Positions 36,871 to 46,136 of a DNA stretch of 64,000 nt are shown here, piece after piece. The notes under the pieces were generated by a model. That model worked only from the letters and a program-made list of their open reading frames with translations, was not told the origin of the DNA and ran no database searches. This DNA comes from an uncultured Rhodocyclaceae bacterium (GTDB taxonomy: Bacteria; Pseudomonadota; Gammaproteobacteria; Burkholderiales; Rhodocyclaceae): the NCBI GenBank assembly GCA_907163075.1, contig CAJQTY010000001.1, positions 62,001-126,000 of the forward strand. The letters are read 5' to 3'. The first letter of the stretch is position 1. Each line of letters begins with the position of its first letter. A program made the position numbers and the translations under genes.

Positions 36871-38771
36871 GCGGGTTCTTCCAGGCTCTTCGACGAATCC
36901 GGGCTGCTCGCGAGTTCGTCGATGTTTTTGCCGGCAAAGGCGCGGCGGATCGATTTATCCATGCGCCGGGCGGCGAACTCCTTGGTCTCGCCTTCGAGAT
37001 CGTCCATGGCCAGCGTGATGTGCCGACGATTCTCGCCAAGTGCCGTCGTCTGCAGCTTGGCGATCGCATCCTCGATGCGCGCCCGTTGCTCGTTCGTCAG
37101 CAAGTCGCCGTCGCTCTTCAGCGCCGACTGCACGGCCTCGATCAGGCGTTGTGCCTCGACCTGGGCTTCCTTCAGCGCGCGCCTCAGCGCATCGTCCTTG
37201 GTATGCGCCATCGAATCCTTGAGCATGCTAGCGATCTCGTCGTCTGACAGCCCGTACGAGGGTTTGACGACGATGTTCGCCTCGACGCCGGCGGTCGTTT
37301 CGCGTGCCGAAACGGCAAGCAAGCCGTCGGCATCGACCTGGAACGCCACGCGGATCCGCGCCGCACCGGCGACCATCGGCGGAATACCCCGCAGTTCAAA
37401 GCGCGCCAGCGAACGGCAATCGCTGACCAGTTCGCGTTCGCCCTGCACGACATGCACCGCCAGCGCCGTTTGGCCATCGCGGAAAGTAGTGAAGGCCTGA
37501 GCGCGGGCGATCGGAATCGTCGAATTGCGCGGAATGATTTTTTCGACCAGGCCGCCCATGGTCTCCAGCCCGAGCGACAGCGGAATCACGTCGAGCAGAA
37601 GCCAATCGTCGCCAGCCGCGCGATTGCCGGCCAGCAGATTGGCCTGCATCGCCGCACCCAGGGCCACCACCTTGTCCGGGTCCAGGTTGTTCAGCGGTTC
37701 CTGCTTGAAAAACGCGCCAACCGCGCGCTGGATCTGGGGCATGCGCGTCGCCCCGCCGACCATCACCACGCCCTTGACGTCGGCAACCGACAGCGCGGCG
37801 TCGCGCAGCGCTTTCTTGACCGGCTGAATGGTCTTGGCCACAAGTGTTTGCGAGATTTCGGTAAATATCTCGGTGGTCAGCTTCAGATCGACGACCTCAC
37901 CGCTGTTCAGGCGCGCCGTGATCGGGGCAACGCCGTGTGGCGTCAGGTATTCCTTGGCTTCGCGGGCGCAGGTCAGAAGCAGGCGAGCATCCTCGATGGA
38001 CAGGGGCTTGAGCTTGGCGGCCTCGAGAATCCAGCAGAAGATGCGCTGATCGAAATCGTCGCCGCCGAGCGCCGAATCGCCACCGGTCGACATCACCTCG
38101 AAGACGCCCTTGGACAGATTGAGGATTGAGATATCGAATGTTCCGCCGCCGAGGTCATAGACGGCATAGACCCCTTCGGCGGCATTATCCAGGCCGTAGG
38201 CAATGGCCGCTGCCGTCGGCTCGTTGAGCAGGCGAAGTACGGATAGCCCGGCCAGCTTGGCCGCGTCCTTGGTCGCCTGGCGCTGGGCATCATCAAAATA
38301 AGCCGGAACGGTGATGACGGCGCCGACGAGTTGCCCACCGAGTGACGCTTCGGCGCGCACACGCAGCGTACGCAGGATGTCGGCGGAAATCTCGACCGGG
38401 CTTTTGACTCCCGCTGCCGTGCGCAGCCGAACCATGCCCGGCGCGTCCTCGAATTCATAGGGCATCGATTCGCGGTGGGCGATGTCCCTGATGCCGCGCC
38501 CCATGAAGCGCTTGACCGAGGCAATCACATTGCGCGGATCAATCGCCTGCCTGGACTGTGCCTCATAACCCACCTCGCTGCTGCCGTCCGCGTGATAGTG
38601 CACCACCGAGGGCAGCAGCGGGCGGCCGAGTTCATCGCTGATCACCGTGGACAGGCCGCTGCGCACCGTGGCGACGAGGGAGTTAGTGGTGCCGAGATCG
38701 ATTCCCACCGCGAGCTTCTGCTGGTGCGGTGCGGGCGATTCTCCGGGTTCTGCGATCTGCAAGAGTGCCAT
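36867..38771 (-). CDS. hscA: Fe-S assembly chaperone HscA (Hsp70 type)
   Basis: 634 aa. The Hsp70 nucleotide-binding signatures are [14 protein letters not shown] (about 24), [13 protein letters not shown] (about 205) and [14 protein letters not shown] (about 335), followed by the substrate-binding half. Context and length mark it as HscA, which binds the LPPVK motif of IscU and, with HscB, drives cluster release. That motif is present in the iscU gene of this operon. It is 35 nt after hscB. Confidence 0.94.
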   Translation of the reverse strand: MALLQIAEPGESPAPHQQKLAVGIDLGTTNSLVATVRSGLSTVISDELGRPLLPSVVHYHADGSSEVGYEAQSRQAIDPRNVIASVKRFMGRGIRDIAHRESMPYEFEDAPGMVRLRTAAGVKSPVEISADILRTLRVRAEASLGGQLVGAVITVPAYFDDAQRQATKDAAKLAGLSVLRLLNEPTAAAIAYGLDNAAEGVYAVYDLGGGTFDISILNLSKGVFEVMSTGGDSALGGDDFDQRIFCWILEAAKLKPLSIEDARLLLTCAREAKEYLTPHGVAPITARLNSGEVVDLKLTTEIFTEISQTLVAKTIQPVKKALRDAALSVADVKGVVMVGGATRMPQIQRAVGAFFKQEPLNNLDPDKVVALGAAMQANLLAGNRAAGDDWLLLDVIPLSLGLETMGGLVEKIIPRNSTIPIARAQAFTTFRDGQTALAVHVVQGERELVSDCRSLARFELRGIPPMVAGAARIRVAFQVDADGLLAVSARETTAGVEANIVVKPSYGLSDDEIASMLKDSMAHTKDDALRRALKEAQVEAQRLIEAVQSALKSDGDLLTNEQRARIEDAIAKLQTTALGENRRHITLAMDDLEGETKEFAARRMDKSIRRAFAGKNIDELASSPDSSKSLEEPA

Positions 38772-38806
38772 GAAAGTCCTGGATTCCGTTTTGTTGTCCG
38801 CCGGGA

Positions 38807-39334
38807 CTACGCTTCTAGCGAAGCCACGGCGTCATCGATGTCGAGCAATAATTTTTCGAGAAACATCAACCGTCGAACACGGTCCGCCGCCAGCGGATAG
38901 TCGTGCTGAACATCGAGCAGGTCGGCGAGCTGTTCGTAGCGCGTGTTCATCCGCTGTCTGACGCGCTGGTGCAATTGTTCCAGTTCGTCCTGCTCACAGG
39001 CAGTGCGTGCTTCGGCAACCGCCTCGCGCCACTCCATCTGTTCCATCAGGAACTCGGACGGCATGGCCGTGTTGTTCTCGGCATCCACCTCGTGACCGGA
39101 CAGATGCAGCAGGTATTGGGCGCGCGACAGAGGCTTTTTCAGCGTCTGGTAAGCTTCATTGACGCGCGTCGCCCACTGCAGCGAGAGTCGCCGCTCGCCA
39201 TCCCCGGCCTGCACGAAACGATCGGGATGCACCTGCGCCTGGATTTCGCGATAGCGCTTGTCGAGCGCCAAAGGGTCCACGCTAAAGATACGCGGCAACC
39301 CGAACAGCGTGAAATGATCAGCGTTGAAGTCCAT
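38807..39334 (-). CDS. hscB: Fe-S assembly co-chaperone HscB (J-protein)
   Basis: 175 aa from the ATG at 39334, which has AGGAATTCC ahead of it. The N-terminal J domain (about 1-75) contains the HPD triad in [12 protein letters not shown]; the C-terminal three-helix part binds IscU. It stimulates the HscA ATPase. An open frame extends nine codons further but lacks a ribosome site. A 115-bp gap with no gene separates it from iscA. Confidence 0.92.
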   Translation of the reverse strand: MDFNADHFTLFGLPRIFSVDPLALDKRYREIQAQVHPDRFVQAGDGERRLSLQWATRVNEAYQTLKKPLSRAQYLLHLSGHEVDAENNTAMPSEFLMEQMEWREAVAEARTACEQDELEQLHQRVRQRMNTRYEQLADLLDVQHDYPLAADRVRRLMFLEKLLLDIDDAVASLEA

Positions 39335-39449
39335 GGAATTCCTGGCGGTCGCGCCGCACAAACCTGCAAGTGAAGCCCGGGCCGGGCGCCGCCAACGACG
39401 ACCGCACGCTCAGCGCGGCCAGCTCGCGCCAACAGCGCCCCGGCGAGCT

Positions 39450-39773
39450 TCAGACATTGAAGCTTTCGCCGCAGCCGCAGGCATCCTTGACGTTCGGGTT
39501 GTTGAACTTGAAGCCTTCGCTCAATCCCTCGCGCGTGTAGTCGAGCTCCGTTCCATCGAGGTAAGGCAGGCTCTTGGCATCGATCAGGACCTTGACGCCA
39601 TGCGACTCGAATTCGACATCATCGGGATCGGCGACATCGACAAACTCGAGCTTGTATGCCACGCCGGAACAGCCGCTGGTGCGTACCCCGAGGCGCAGGC
39701 CGATGCCCTTGCCGCGTTTGACCATGTAGCTGGCAACGTGTTTTGCCGCCTTTTCGGAAAGCGTAACCGCCAT
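39450..39773 (-). CDS. iscA: Fe-S assembly A-type carrier IscA
   Basis: 107 aa. The three conserved cysteines appear in TSGCSG and in [10 protein letters not shown]-type carriers bind iron or clusters and deliver them to targets. The start is fixed by a strong AAGGAG eight bases before ATG. It follows iscU by 35 nt. Confidence 0.94.
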   Translation of the reverse strand: MAVTLSEKAAKHVASYMVKRGKGIGLRLGVRTSGCSGVAYKLEFVDVADPDDVEFESHGVKVLIDAKSLPYLDGTELDYTREGLSEGFKFNNPNVKDACGCGESFNV

Positions 39774-39808
39774 TGCAATATCTCCTTCTGAACTAAATTT
39801 CGTTTGCT

Positions 39809-40192
39809 CTATTCGCCGCGCTTCTTTTTGTAGTCGGCAACGGCGGCCTTGATCGCATCCTCGGCGAGGATCGAGCAATGGATCTTCACCGGCGGCAAGG
39901 CCAGCTCTTCGGCAATCTGGGTATTCTTGATGTCCAGCGCCTGATCGACACTCTTTCCCTTGACCCATTCGGTCACCAGCGACGACGAGGCAATCGCCGA
40001 ACCGCAGCCATAGGTCTTGAACTTGGCATCCTCGATGATGCCGTCCTTGCCGACCTTGATCTGCAGCTTCATCACGTCGCCGCAGGCCGGGGCGCCGACC
40101 ATGCCGGTCGCCACGCCCTCTTCTTCCTTGCCAAAGGAACCCACGTTTCGCGGGTTTTCGTAGTGATCCAGAACTTTTACGCTGTATGCCAT
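39809..40192 (-). CDS. iscU: Fe-S scaffold protein IscU
   Basis: 127 aa. The scaffold cysteines are in [26 protein letters not shown] and [11 protein letters not shown], with the Asp next to the first Cys, and the HscA recognition motif LPPVK is intact. Clusters are built on it with sulfur from IscS. Start supported by AAGGAGAAGTAAA before ATG. It follows iscS by 23 nt. Confidence 0.96.
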   Translation of the reverse strand: MAYSVKVLDHYENPRNVGSFGKEEEGVATGMVGAPACGDVMKLQIKVGKDGIIEDAKFKTYGCGSAIASSSLVTEWVKGKSVDQALDIKNTQIAEELALPPVKIHCSILAEDAIKAAVADYKKKRGE

Positions 40193-40215
40193 TTTACTTC
40201 TCCTTGAATCCGTTA

Positions 40216-41427
40216 TCAGTGAGCGGCCCACTGGACCGTGCTCAGATCGACACCGTCCTGCACCATTTCCCAGAGCGGGGAAAGTTCGCGCAGCTTGCCG
40301 ATTTTTTCGTGCAGCAGTTTGATCGCGTAGTCGATCTCTTCCTCGGTATTGAAGCGGCCAAGTGTGAAACGGATCGAACTGTGCGCCAGTTCGTCGTCGC
40401 GCCCCAGCGCCCGCAGCACGTACGAGGGCTCGAGCGAAGCCGAGGTGCACGCCGAACCGGACGAAACCGCCAGATTCTTGATTGCCATCAGCATCGACTC
40501 GCCTTCGATGTAGGCAAAGCTGATGTTCAGGTTGTGCGGCACGCGATGCACCATGTCACCGTTGATGAAGACCTGGTCGATGTCCGACAGCCCTTTCAGC
40601 AGGCGGTCGCGCAAGGCGCCGATGCGCTTGTTTTCGACCGCCATTTCTTCGCGCGCGAGACGAAAGGCTTCGCCCATGCCCACAATCTGGTGCGTGGCCA
40701 GCGTCCCCGAACGAAAACCCCGCTCGTGGCCGCCACCATGCATCTGTGCTTCCAGGCGAATGCGCGGCTTGCGGCGGATGTAGAGCGCGCCGATGCCCTT
40801 CGGACCGTAAGTCTTGTGCGCCGAGAAACTCATCAGATCGACCTTGAGCGCGTTGAGGTCGATGTCGACCTTGCCGGTCGCCTGCGCCGCATCGACGTGG
40901 AAGATGACGCTCTTCGCGCGGCAGATCTCGCCGATTTCGCCGATCGGCTGAATGACGCCGATCTCGTTGTTCACGAACATCACTGACGCCAGAATGGTAT
41001 CGGGGCGCAGCGCGGCCTTGAACACGTCGAGGTCGACCAGACCGTTCTCCAGCACATCGAGATACGTGACTTCGAAACCCTGTCGCTCAAGTTCGCGGCA
41101 GGTGTCGAGCACCGCCTTGTGCTCGGTCTTGACGGTGATCACGTGCTTGCCTTTGCCCGAATAGAAGTTTGCCGCACCCTTGAGCGCCAGGTTGTTCGAT
41201 TCGGTTGCACCGGATGTCCAGACGATTTCCTTGGAGTCCGCATTGACCAGTCGCGCCACTTCGTCGCGCGCTTCCTCGACCGCCGCCTCGGACTCCCAGC
41301 CAAAGGCGTGCGAACGCGACGCAGCGTTACCGAATTTTTCGACCAGGTAGGGAATCATCTTCTCTGCCACGCGCGGATCAACCGGCGTGGTCGCCGAGTA
41401 GTCCAGATAGATCGGCAGTTTCAGCAT
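40216..41427 (-). CDS. iscS: Cysteine desulfurase IscS
   Basis: 403 aa, the E. coli IscS length. The PLP lysine is K205 in [10 protein letters not shown] and the persulfide cysteine is C327 in [17 protein letters not shown], in the long flexible loop of group I enzymes. It releases sulfur from cysteine for IscU and other acceptors. A second desulfurase gene lies just upstream in the same operon. Confidence 0.96.
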   Translation of the reverse strand: MLKLPIYLDYSATTPVDPRVAEKMIPYLVEKFGNAASRSHAFGWESEAAVEEARDEVARLVNADSKEIVWTSGATESNNLALKGAANFYSGKGKHVITVKTEHKAVLDTCRELERQGFEVTYLDVLENGLVDLDVFKAALRPDTILASVMFVNNEIGVIQPIGEIGEICRAKSVIFHVDAAQATGKVDIDLNALKVDLMSFSAHKTYGPKGIGALYIRRKPRIRLEAQMHGGGHERGFRSGTLATHQIVGMGEAFRLAREEMAVENKRIGALRDRLLKGLSDIDQVFINGDMVHRVPHNLNISFAYIEGESMLMAIKNLAVSSGSACTSASLEPSYVLRALGRDDELAHSSIRFTLGRFNTEEEIDYAIKLLHEKIGKLRELSPLWEMVQDGVDLSTVQWAAH

Positions 41428-41448
41428 TTCACGTGCTCCATTCTTCAG

Positions 41449-42606
41449 TTAGACCGCAATCGCGGACAGTCGCTGCAATCGCGCTACCGTGCCTTGCAGG
41501 GTTAATAGAAACTCTTCAACCTGAGCCGCCGTATTGGCCGCCCCCAGGCTGATGCGAACGGCGCCGCGCGCCAGCTCCGGCGCAACATCCATCGCCCTCA
41601 GTACATGCGAAGGTTCCGGGTTGGCGCTCGAACAGGCGGCGCCGCTGGCGACCGCGTAGCCAGACCGATCGAGCTGCCCGACCAGCGTTTCACCGTCGAT
41701 GTTCGGCAAGGCAAAATAAACCGTGTTCGGCAGACGCCCGGCAGATGCCGCAAAAACCGTGGCGCCCGCGCTGGATAAGCCGCGTTCAAGCCGGCACCGC
41801 AACTCGATCAGGCGCGGCGCCAACTCGGCCATGCGTCGCACGGCCAGTTCGCAGGCGACACCGAAGCCGATGATCGCCGCGACATTCTCGGTGCCGGAAC
41901 GCAATCCGCGCTCCTGGCCGCCACCGGCAATCTGCGGCTCGATCTCGACACGCTTGTCGAGCACCAGCGCCGCGGCGCCCTTTGGACCGCCAAGCTTGTG
42001 TGCCGAGAGCGTCACGGCATGCACGCCGGCCGCATTGAGCGCGCGAAAATCGACGGCGACCTTGCCGACGGCCTGCACCGCATCGCTGTGGAACCAGGCT
42101 CCGGCCGCCCTGGCCTGCTCGGCGAGCGCCGCCACATCCTGCAAAACACCGGTTTCATTGTTGGCAAGCATCACCGAAACCAGTTTGGGCCTTTGCCGCA
42201 TGACGGCTTCGAAATGGCCGGAATCAACTCTCCCGTCATTGTCGACCGAGAGTTTTTGCAGCACCCATCCGCGCCGGACCAGTTGCTCGGCCGGCTTGAT
42301 TACACAGGGATGTTCAATCGCGCTGACGGCCAGCAGGCCGGGCTTCATGCACGCCGCGGCGCCCTTGATGAACAGGTTGTTGGCTTCCGATCCGCCGCTG
42401 GTAAACACGATCTCGGTCGGGTGCGCGCCGACCGCCGCTGCTACCCTGCCGCGCGCCTCGTCGATCGCCCGCCGCGCCGCCCGTCCGTAGTCATGCCGGC
42501 TAGAGGCGTTGCCGGACTGCCCGGTCAGCCAGGGCAACATCGCCTCCAGCACTTCCGGTTGAAGCGGCGTTGTCGCATTGTGGTCGAAATAGACTGGCGC
42601 AAACAT
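41449..42606 (-). CDS. Second cysteine desulfurase (NifS/IscS-like)
   Basis: 385 aa. PLP lysine K204 in SAHKLGGPKG and active cysteine C325 in ASGAACSSANPEPSHVL. It is only moderately similar to the neighbouring IscS and closer in style to NifS-type enzymes (FDHNATTPLQPEVLEAM). It stands between iscR (6 nt) and iscS (21 nt), so it must be under the same IscR control. It could be a dedicated sulfur donor or a back-up; no nif gene is present in the window. Confidence 0.9.
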   Translation of the reverse strand: MFAPVYFDHNATTPLQPEVLEAMLPWLTGQSGNASSRHDYGRAARRAIDEARGRVAAAVGAHPTEIVFTSGGSEANNLFIKGAAACMKPGLLAVSAIEHPCVIKPAEQLVRRGWVLQKLSVDNDGRVDSGHFEAVMRQRPKLVSVMLANNETGVLQDVAALAEQARAAGAWFHSDAVQAVGKVAVDFRALNAAGVHAVTLSAHKLGGPKGAAALVLDKRVEIEPQIAGGGQERGLRSGTENVAAIIGFGVACELAVRRMAELAPRLIELRCRLERGLSSAGATVFAASAGRLPNTVYFALPNIDGETLVGQLDRSGYAVASGAACSSANPEPSHVLRAMDVAPELARGAVRISLGAANTAAQVEEFLLTLQGTVARLQRLSAIAV

Positions 42607-42611
42607 GGTTT

Positions 42612-43103
42612 TCAGGCCAGCGCCCCCATCGATTTGGCGCGCGGAGCCGGCCCGACGCGGCGCGCCTGCCTGATGATCGCGACATCGCCGCTGGCTTTCT
42701 TGGCCTGCTTTTCGACAAGCTCGGACAGCGTCACCGAGGTCAGGTATTCATACATTTTGAAGTTGAGCGTGCTCCAAAGCTCGTGCGTCATGCAGCGATC
42801 TTCATCCCTGCAGTTTTCCCGGCCGCCGCACTGGGTGGCATCGAAGGTTTCATCGACCGCGCGAACGATGTCGGCGACGGTAATGTGCCCGACGGGCCGC
42901 GACAGACAGTAGCCTCCGCCTGGGCCGCGCACGCTATCAACCAGGCTGTTGCGGCGCAGCTTGCCAAACAATTGCTCAAGGTAAGAGAGAGAAATCTTCT
43001 GCCGATCGCTGATGCCGGCGAGCGTCACCGGCCCCTCGCCACTACGCAGCGCCAAGTCGATCATCGCGGTAACCGCAAAACGTCCTTTTGTTGTCAGTCT
43101 CAT
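42612..43103 (-). CDS. iscR: Fe-S cluster-sensing transcription regulator IscR (Rrf2)
   Basis: 163 aa. Winged helix at the N-terminus (MRLTTKGRFAVTAMIDLAL) and cluster ligands C92, C98, C104 and H107 at the same positions as in E. coli. With a [2Fe-2S] cluster it represses the isc promoter at type-1 sites. AGGAGG seven bases before the ATG. Two type-1 sites are recognisable in the 60 bp upstream, so feedback repression is expected. Confidence 0.96.
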   Translation of the reverse strand: MRLTTKGRFAVTAMIDLALRSGEGPVTLAGISDRQKISLSYLEQLFGKLRRNSLVDSVRGPGGGYCLSRPVGHITVADIVRAVDETFDATQCGGRENCRDEDRCMTHELWSTLNFKMYEYLTSVTLSELVEKQAKKASGDVAIIRQARRVGPAPRAKSMGALA

Positions 43104-43121
43104 AGAGTGGCCTCCTGGTTA

Positions 43122-43146
43122 ATACCTGATTAGTTCAGTCAACTAT
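43122..43146 (-). promoter_or_regulatory. IscR type-1 binding site, start-proximal
   Basis: On the minus strand this reads ATAGTTGACT, then GAACTAATCAGGTAT. By eye it agrees with the E. coli type-1 consensus ATASYYGACTRWWWYAGTC RRSTAT (read without the gap) at about 23 of 25 positions. It overlaps the likely -10 box of the isc promoter, 19 bases before the iscR ATG. Confidence 0.7.
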
Positions 43147-43171
43147 GCAACAAGTTCCACAAATTAGTCAA
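43142..43171 (-). promoter_or_regulatory. Probable sigma-70 promoter of the isc operon
   Basis: Minus strand: -35 TTGACT (43166-43171), 18-base spacer, -10 CATAGT (43142-43147). The two boxes are each part of an IscR-type site, so a bound regulator would block polymerase directly. Confidence 0.55.
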
Positions 43172-43188
43172 CTATTTTACTCAGGTAT
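43163..43188 (-). promoter_or_regulatory. IscR type-1 binding site, distal
   Basis: On the minus strand this reads ATACCTGAGT, then AAAATAGTTGACTAAT, agreeing by eye with the type-1 consensus at about 22 of 25 positions. It covers the -35 box of the isc promoter and the last codons of cysE. Confidence 0.65.
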
Positions 43189-43916
43189 TTGGGATCGAAC
43201 TTGTCGGCCGTGGCAAGTTCATCTTCAAGACACACGCCCGTCCCTTCGAGTTTCTTGAGCAGCGCCTCGATACGGCGATCAGTTTCCACCGCATGATCCA
43301 GCAAACCGTGAATCGCCTTGGCCAGCGGATCGTCCTGGTTGCCGGCCAGCGCGTAGGCCGAAAAACCCATTTGCCCGGCTTTCTCCTCGCGCTTCACGGC
43401 CTGTTCGGTATCGATGATGCGCGCCGGATTGCCGACCGCCGTCGTTCCGGGAGGAACATCCTTGACGACGACGGCATTGGAACCGACCTTGGCGCGCGCG
43501 CCGATCGTGATCGGGCCGAGTATCTTGGCGCCGGCGCCGATCACCACGCCGTCTTCCAGCGTCGGATGGCGCTTGCCCTTGACCCACGAGGTGCCGCCCA
43601 GCGTCACGCCGTGATAAAGCGTCACATCGTCGGCCACTACCGCCGTCTCGCCGATCACCACGCCCATGCCGTGATCGATGAAGAAGCGGCGGCCGATCGT
43701 CGCCCCGGGATGAATCTCGATCCCCGTAAGGAAACGCGCCAGATGCGAAACCGCGCGCCCAAACCAGCGCAACTGATGACGCCATAGCCATTGAGCGAGC
43801 CGGTGCAGAATGATCGCATGGACGCCGGGATAGCAGGTCAGCACTTCCCACGCGGTACGGGCGGCGGGATCGCGATCAAAAACCGAGCGGATGTCTTCGC
43901 GCAGGCGGCTAAACAT
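43164..43916 (-). CDS. cysE: Serine O-acetyltransferase
   Basis: 250 aa from the ATG at 43916 (GGAG ten bases before). It acetylates serine, the first step of cysteine synthesis. After an N-terminal helical region come left-handed beta-helix hexapeptide repeats, with [19 protein letters not shown] and [20 protein letters not shown] typical of CysE. The open frame continues 21 codons upstream but through the promoter. It lies upstream of iscR on the same strand, linking cysteine supply to the cysteine-consuming ISC system. Confidence 0.92.
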   Translation of the reverse strand: MFSRLREDIRSVFDRDPAARTAWEVLTCYPGVHAIILHRLAQWLWRHQLRWFGRAVSHLARFLTGIEIHPGATIGRRFFIDHGMGVVIGETAVVADDVTLYHGVTLGGTSWVKGKRHPTLEDGVVIGAGAKILGPITIGARAKVGSNAVVVKDVPPGTTAVGNPARIIDTEQAVKREEKAGQMGFSAYALAGNQDDPLAKAIHGLLDHAVETDRRIEALLKKLEGTGVCLEDELATADKFDPKYLSKIVD

Positions 43917-43942
43917 GAATTTGAATCTCCATAGTACACAAG

Positions 43943-43976
43943 GGGTAATTCTAGAATACCCGACTGTTTTTATCAA
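43943..43976 (-). promoter_or_regulatory. cysE promoter with overlapping palindrome
   Basis: Minus strand: -35 TTGATA (43971-43976), 17-base spacer, -10 TAGAAT (43948-43953), a good sigma-70 pair. A near-perfect palindrome GGGTAATTCTAGAATACCC (43943-43961) covers the -10, so a repressor site is likely. The binding protein is not identified. Confidence 0.6.
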
Positions 43977-44005
43977 CATTATTGCAGCGATTTTCGAGCG
44001 TCGAT

Positions 44006-44794
44006 CTATTTGCCGATCGTTTTTTCAACGGCATCGAGAAGGCCGCGCAGAATGTTGATCTCGTCGCGTTCCAGGTCGGCGCGGCCGAAAAGCCGGCGCA
44101 GCTTGGGCAGCAGTCGCTTCGGATGCTGCGGATCAAGAAAATCGGTGGCAATCATGATGCGTTCAAGATGTGCGTAAAATCGTTCGATATCGTCGTTGGT
44201 TGCCGGCGGCGAAGCGAAGGGAATCGCCTTGGTGACCACTGGCGGACGGCCATCGAACGCGGCCAGACGCAATTCATAGCACAGCAGTTGAACGGCCGAG
44301 CCGAGGTTGAGCGAGGTGTATTCGGGATTGGCCGGGATAAAGACCGTCCGCTGGCAACGCTGTACCTCGGCATTCGACAGCCCGGCGGTTTCGTTGCCGA
44401 ACACCAGCGCCACCTCGCCTGCCGCCGACAGGGCCAGCACCTCGGGCGCCGCCGCGCGGGCCTGCATGGGCGCTGGGCCCAAACTGCGATGGCGTGCCGA
44501 AATGGCGACCGCGAAAACGCTTCCGACCAGCGCTTCGTCCAGGCTCGAACAAACCCTGGCCTGGACCAGGATATCTTCCGCTCCCGCCGCACGCGCGACG
44601 GCGTCATTGTGCGGAAAGGATTTTGGATTGACGAGCACCAGGCGCGACAATCCCATCGTTTTCATCGCCCGCGCGGCGGCGCCGATATTGCCCGGATGGC
44701 TGGTATGCGAGAGCACGATGCGGATTTTGTCCAGGTTGCCGGCCGGTGGATTCGATGGACGCAGTGGCGAGTGAGACGCCGAAGGGTGCTTCAT
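44006..44794 (-). CDS. trmJ: tRNA (cytidine/uridine-2'-O-)-methyltransferase TrmJ
   Basis: 262 aa, SPOUT-family methyltransferase. Family motifs are [20 protein letters not shown] at the start of the domain, [13 protein letters not shown] and [19 protein letters not shown], which form the knotted SAM site. It methylates position 32 of certain tRNAs. The ATG at 44794 has no obvious ribosome site; a GTG at 44842 is the alternative. TrmJ next to suhB, iscR and cysE is a common neighbourhood. Divergent from suhB by 80 bp. Confidence 0.88.
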   Translation of the reverse strand: MKHPSASHSPLRPSNPPAGNLDKIRIVLSHTSHPGNIGAAARAMKTMGLSRLVLVNPKSFPHNDAVARAAGAEDILVQARVCSSLDEALVGSVFAVAISARHRSLGPAPMQARAAAPEVLALSAAGEVALVFGNETAGLSNAEVQRCQRTVFIPANPEYTSLNLGSAVQLLCYELRLAAFDGRPPVVTKAIPFASPPATNDDIERFYAHLERIMIATDFLDPQHPKRLLPKLRRLFGRADLERDEINILRGLLDAVEKTIGK

Positions 44795-44874
44795 ATTAAA
44801 ATAGACGATTCCACAAACGAATCGGGCGGAACCAGCAATCACCGGCCGCCCGTCGGATTTTTTCGAGACACGCC

Positions 44875-45684
44875 ATGCATCCAGCCCTGAATATCATGGT
44901 CAAGGCCGCGCGCCGCGCCAGCCAGATCATCAACCGTGCCTCACACGATATTGAACACCTCAAGATTACAATCAAGCAGCAGAGCGATTTCGTCACCGAA
45001 GTCGACAAAGCGGCCGAAGCCGCCATTATCGAAGTGTTGCGCGATGCCTATCCGGGCTATGGAATTCTAGCAGAAGAGTCGGGGCAATCCCTCGGAGAAG
45101 GAACTGGCAGCGAATACCAGTGGATCATCGATCCGCTCGACGGGACGACGAATTTCATTCATGGCTTTCCACAATATTCCGTATCGATCGCGCTGGCGTA
45201 CAAGGGCCAACTCAACCAGGCGCTGGTCTACGACACCTTGCGCAACGAAATGTTTACCGCCAGCAAGGGCGGAGGCGCGTTCCTCAACGAGCGCCGCATT
45301 CGGGTCAGCAAGTGCCTGAAATTGGAAGACGCCCTGGTCGGCACGGGCTTTCCGTTCCGCATTTTCGAGCACGTGGATGCCTATATGGGCATCTTCAAGG
45401 ACTTCACGCAACGCACTTCGGGAATCCGCCGCGCCGGTTCCGCGGCACTCGACCTGGCTTACGTTGCCTGCGGCCGTCTCGACGGCTTCTGGGAGTTCGG
45501 CCTGATGCCCTGGGATATGGCGGCCGGTTGCCTGCTCATCTCGGAATCGGGCGGCCTGGTCAGCGATCTTTCCGGTGGCGACAACCACATGACGACCGGC
45601 AACATCGTCGCCGGCACGCCCAAGATATTTTCGCAAGTACTGCAAGTGGTCGACGCCCACCGCACGCCGGCCCTGGCCGCCTGA
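44875..45684 (+). CDS. suhB: Inositol monophosphatase family protein SuhB
   Basis: 269 aa. Metal-site motifs are [23 protein letters not shown] and [15 protein letters not shown], so phosphatase activity is expected. In E. coli SuhB also serves rRNA transcription antitermination. The stop codon forms the start of a tandem 8-bp repeat. Confidence 0.92.
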   Translation: MHPALNIMVKAARRASQIINRASHDIEHLKITIKQQSDFVTEVDKAAEAAIIEVLRDAYPGYGILAEESGQSLGEGTGSEYQWIIDPLDGTTNFIHGFPQYSVSIALAYKGQLNQALVYDTLRNEMFTASKGGGAFLNERRIRVSKCLKLEDALVGTGFPFRIFEHVDAYMGIFKDFTQRTSGIRRAGSAALDLAYVACGRLDGFWEFGLMPWDMAAGCLLISESGGLVSDLSGGDNHMTTGNIVAGTPKIFSQVLQVVDAHRTPALAA

Positions 45685-45715
45685 TCGCCTGATCGCCTGA
45701 TCGCCTGATCGCCTG
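45681..45715. repeat. Tandem 8-bp repeat at the suhB stop
   Basis: The unit CTGATCGC occurs four times in a row plus a partial copy, starting one base before the suhB stop TGA (45682-45684). Slippage would change copy number but not the SuhB protein, as the stop is in the first unit. Confidence 0.85.
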
Positions 45716-45716
45716 G

Positions 45717-46136
45717 CGACCGACATCCGTTGCAAGCGAAACCGGCGCAAGGCCGCGTCCGCTGACGTGATTGCCAGCTCGCGAGAAAGGTGCGAAGCGC
45801 GCTTGCCCACTGCGGCCCAACGCGACGAACCGTCGGTCTCCCGATAGTCGTCGGGAAACAGCGATGCCCCATAGCGCAGCTTGAATTTCACTGGTGTGGC
45901 TTGGCACCGATTCATGGAACGATGCGCTCGGTAATCCGGCAAACCGGACAGCGAGCCAGACTTCTGTCCGATAGGCCGAGGATCGAGGATCGACACGAAA
46001 ACAGTCGCCCGCCGGGCCTTCAGTTCCCGGGAGAGCGGCCGATATGGGTTAGAATGCCTGGAAGGTCACAGTCGGTCGGCAGTGAAACAGAAATACGGCA
46101 ACAGCGTAAAAAAACAATCACCAAAAATCATCCGCC
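45717..46136. other. Non-coding gap with no clear gene
   Basis: About 420 bp between suhB and the HDOD gene. A minus-strand stretch of about 60 codons (about 45725-45915) contains GASLFPDD and SADAALRRF, faintly like the end of a GGDEF domain, but no start, stop or upstream domain supports a gene. It may be a decayed relic. The last 60 bases should hold the promoter of the next gene. Confidence 0.35.

Noticed and set aside
45725-45915. Minus-strand stretch with GASLFPDD and SADAALRRF as a second GGDEF relic
   Set aside because: The resemblance is weak and the order of surrounding residues does not fit; kept only as a remark on the gap.
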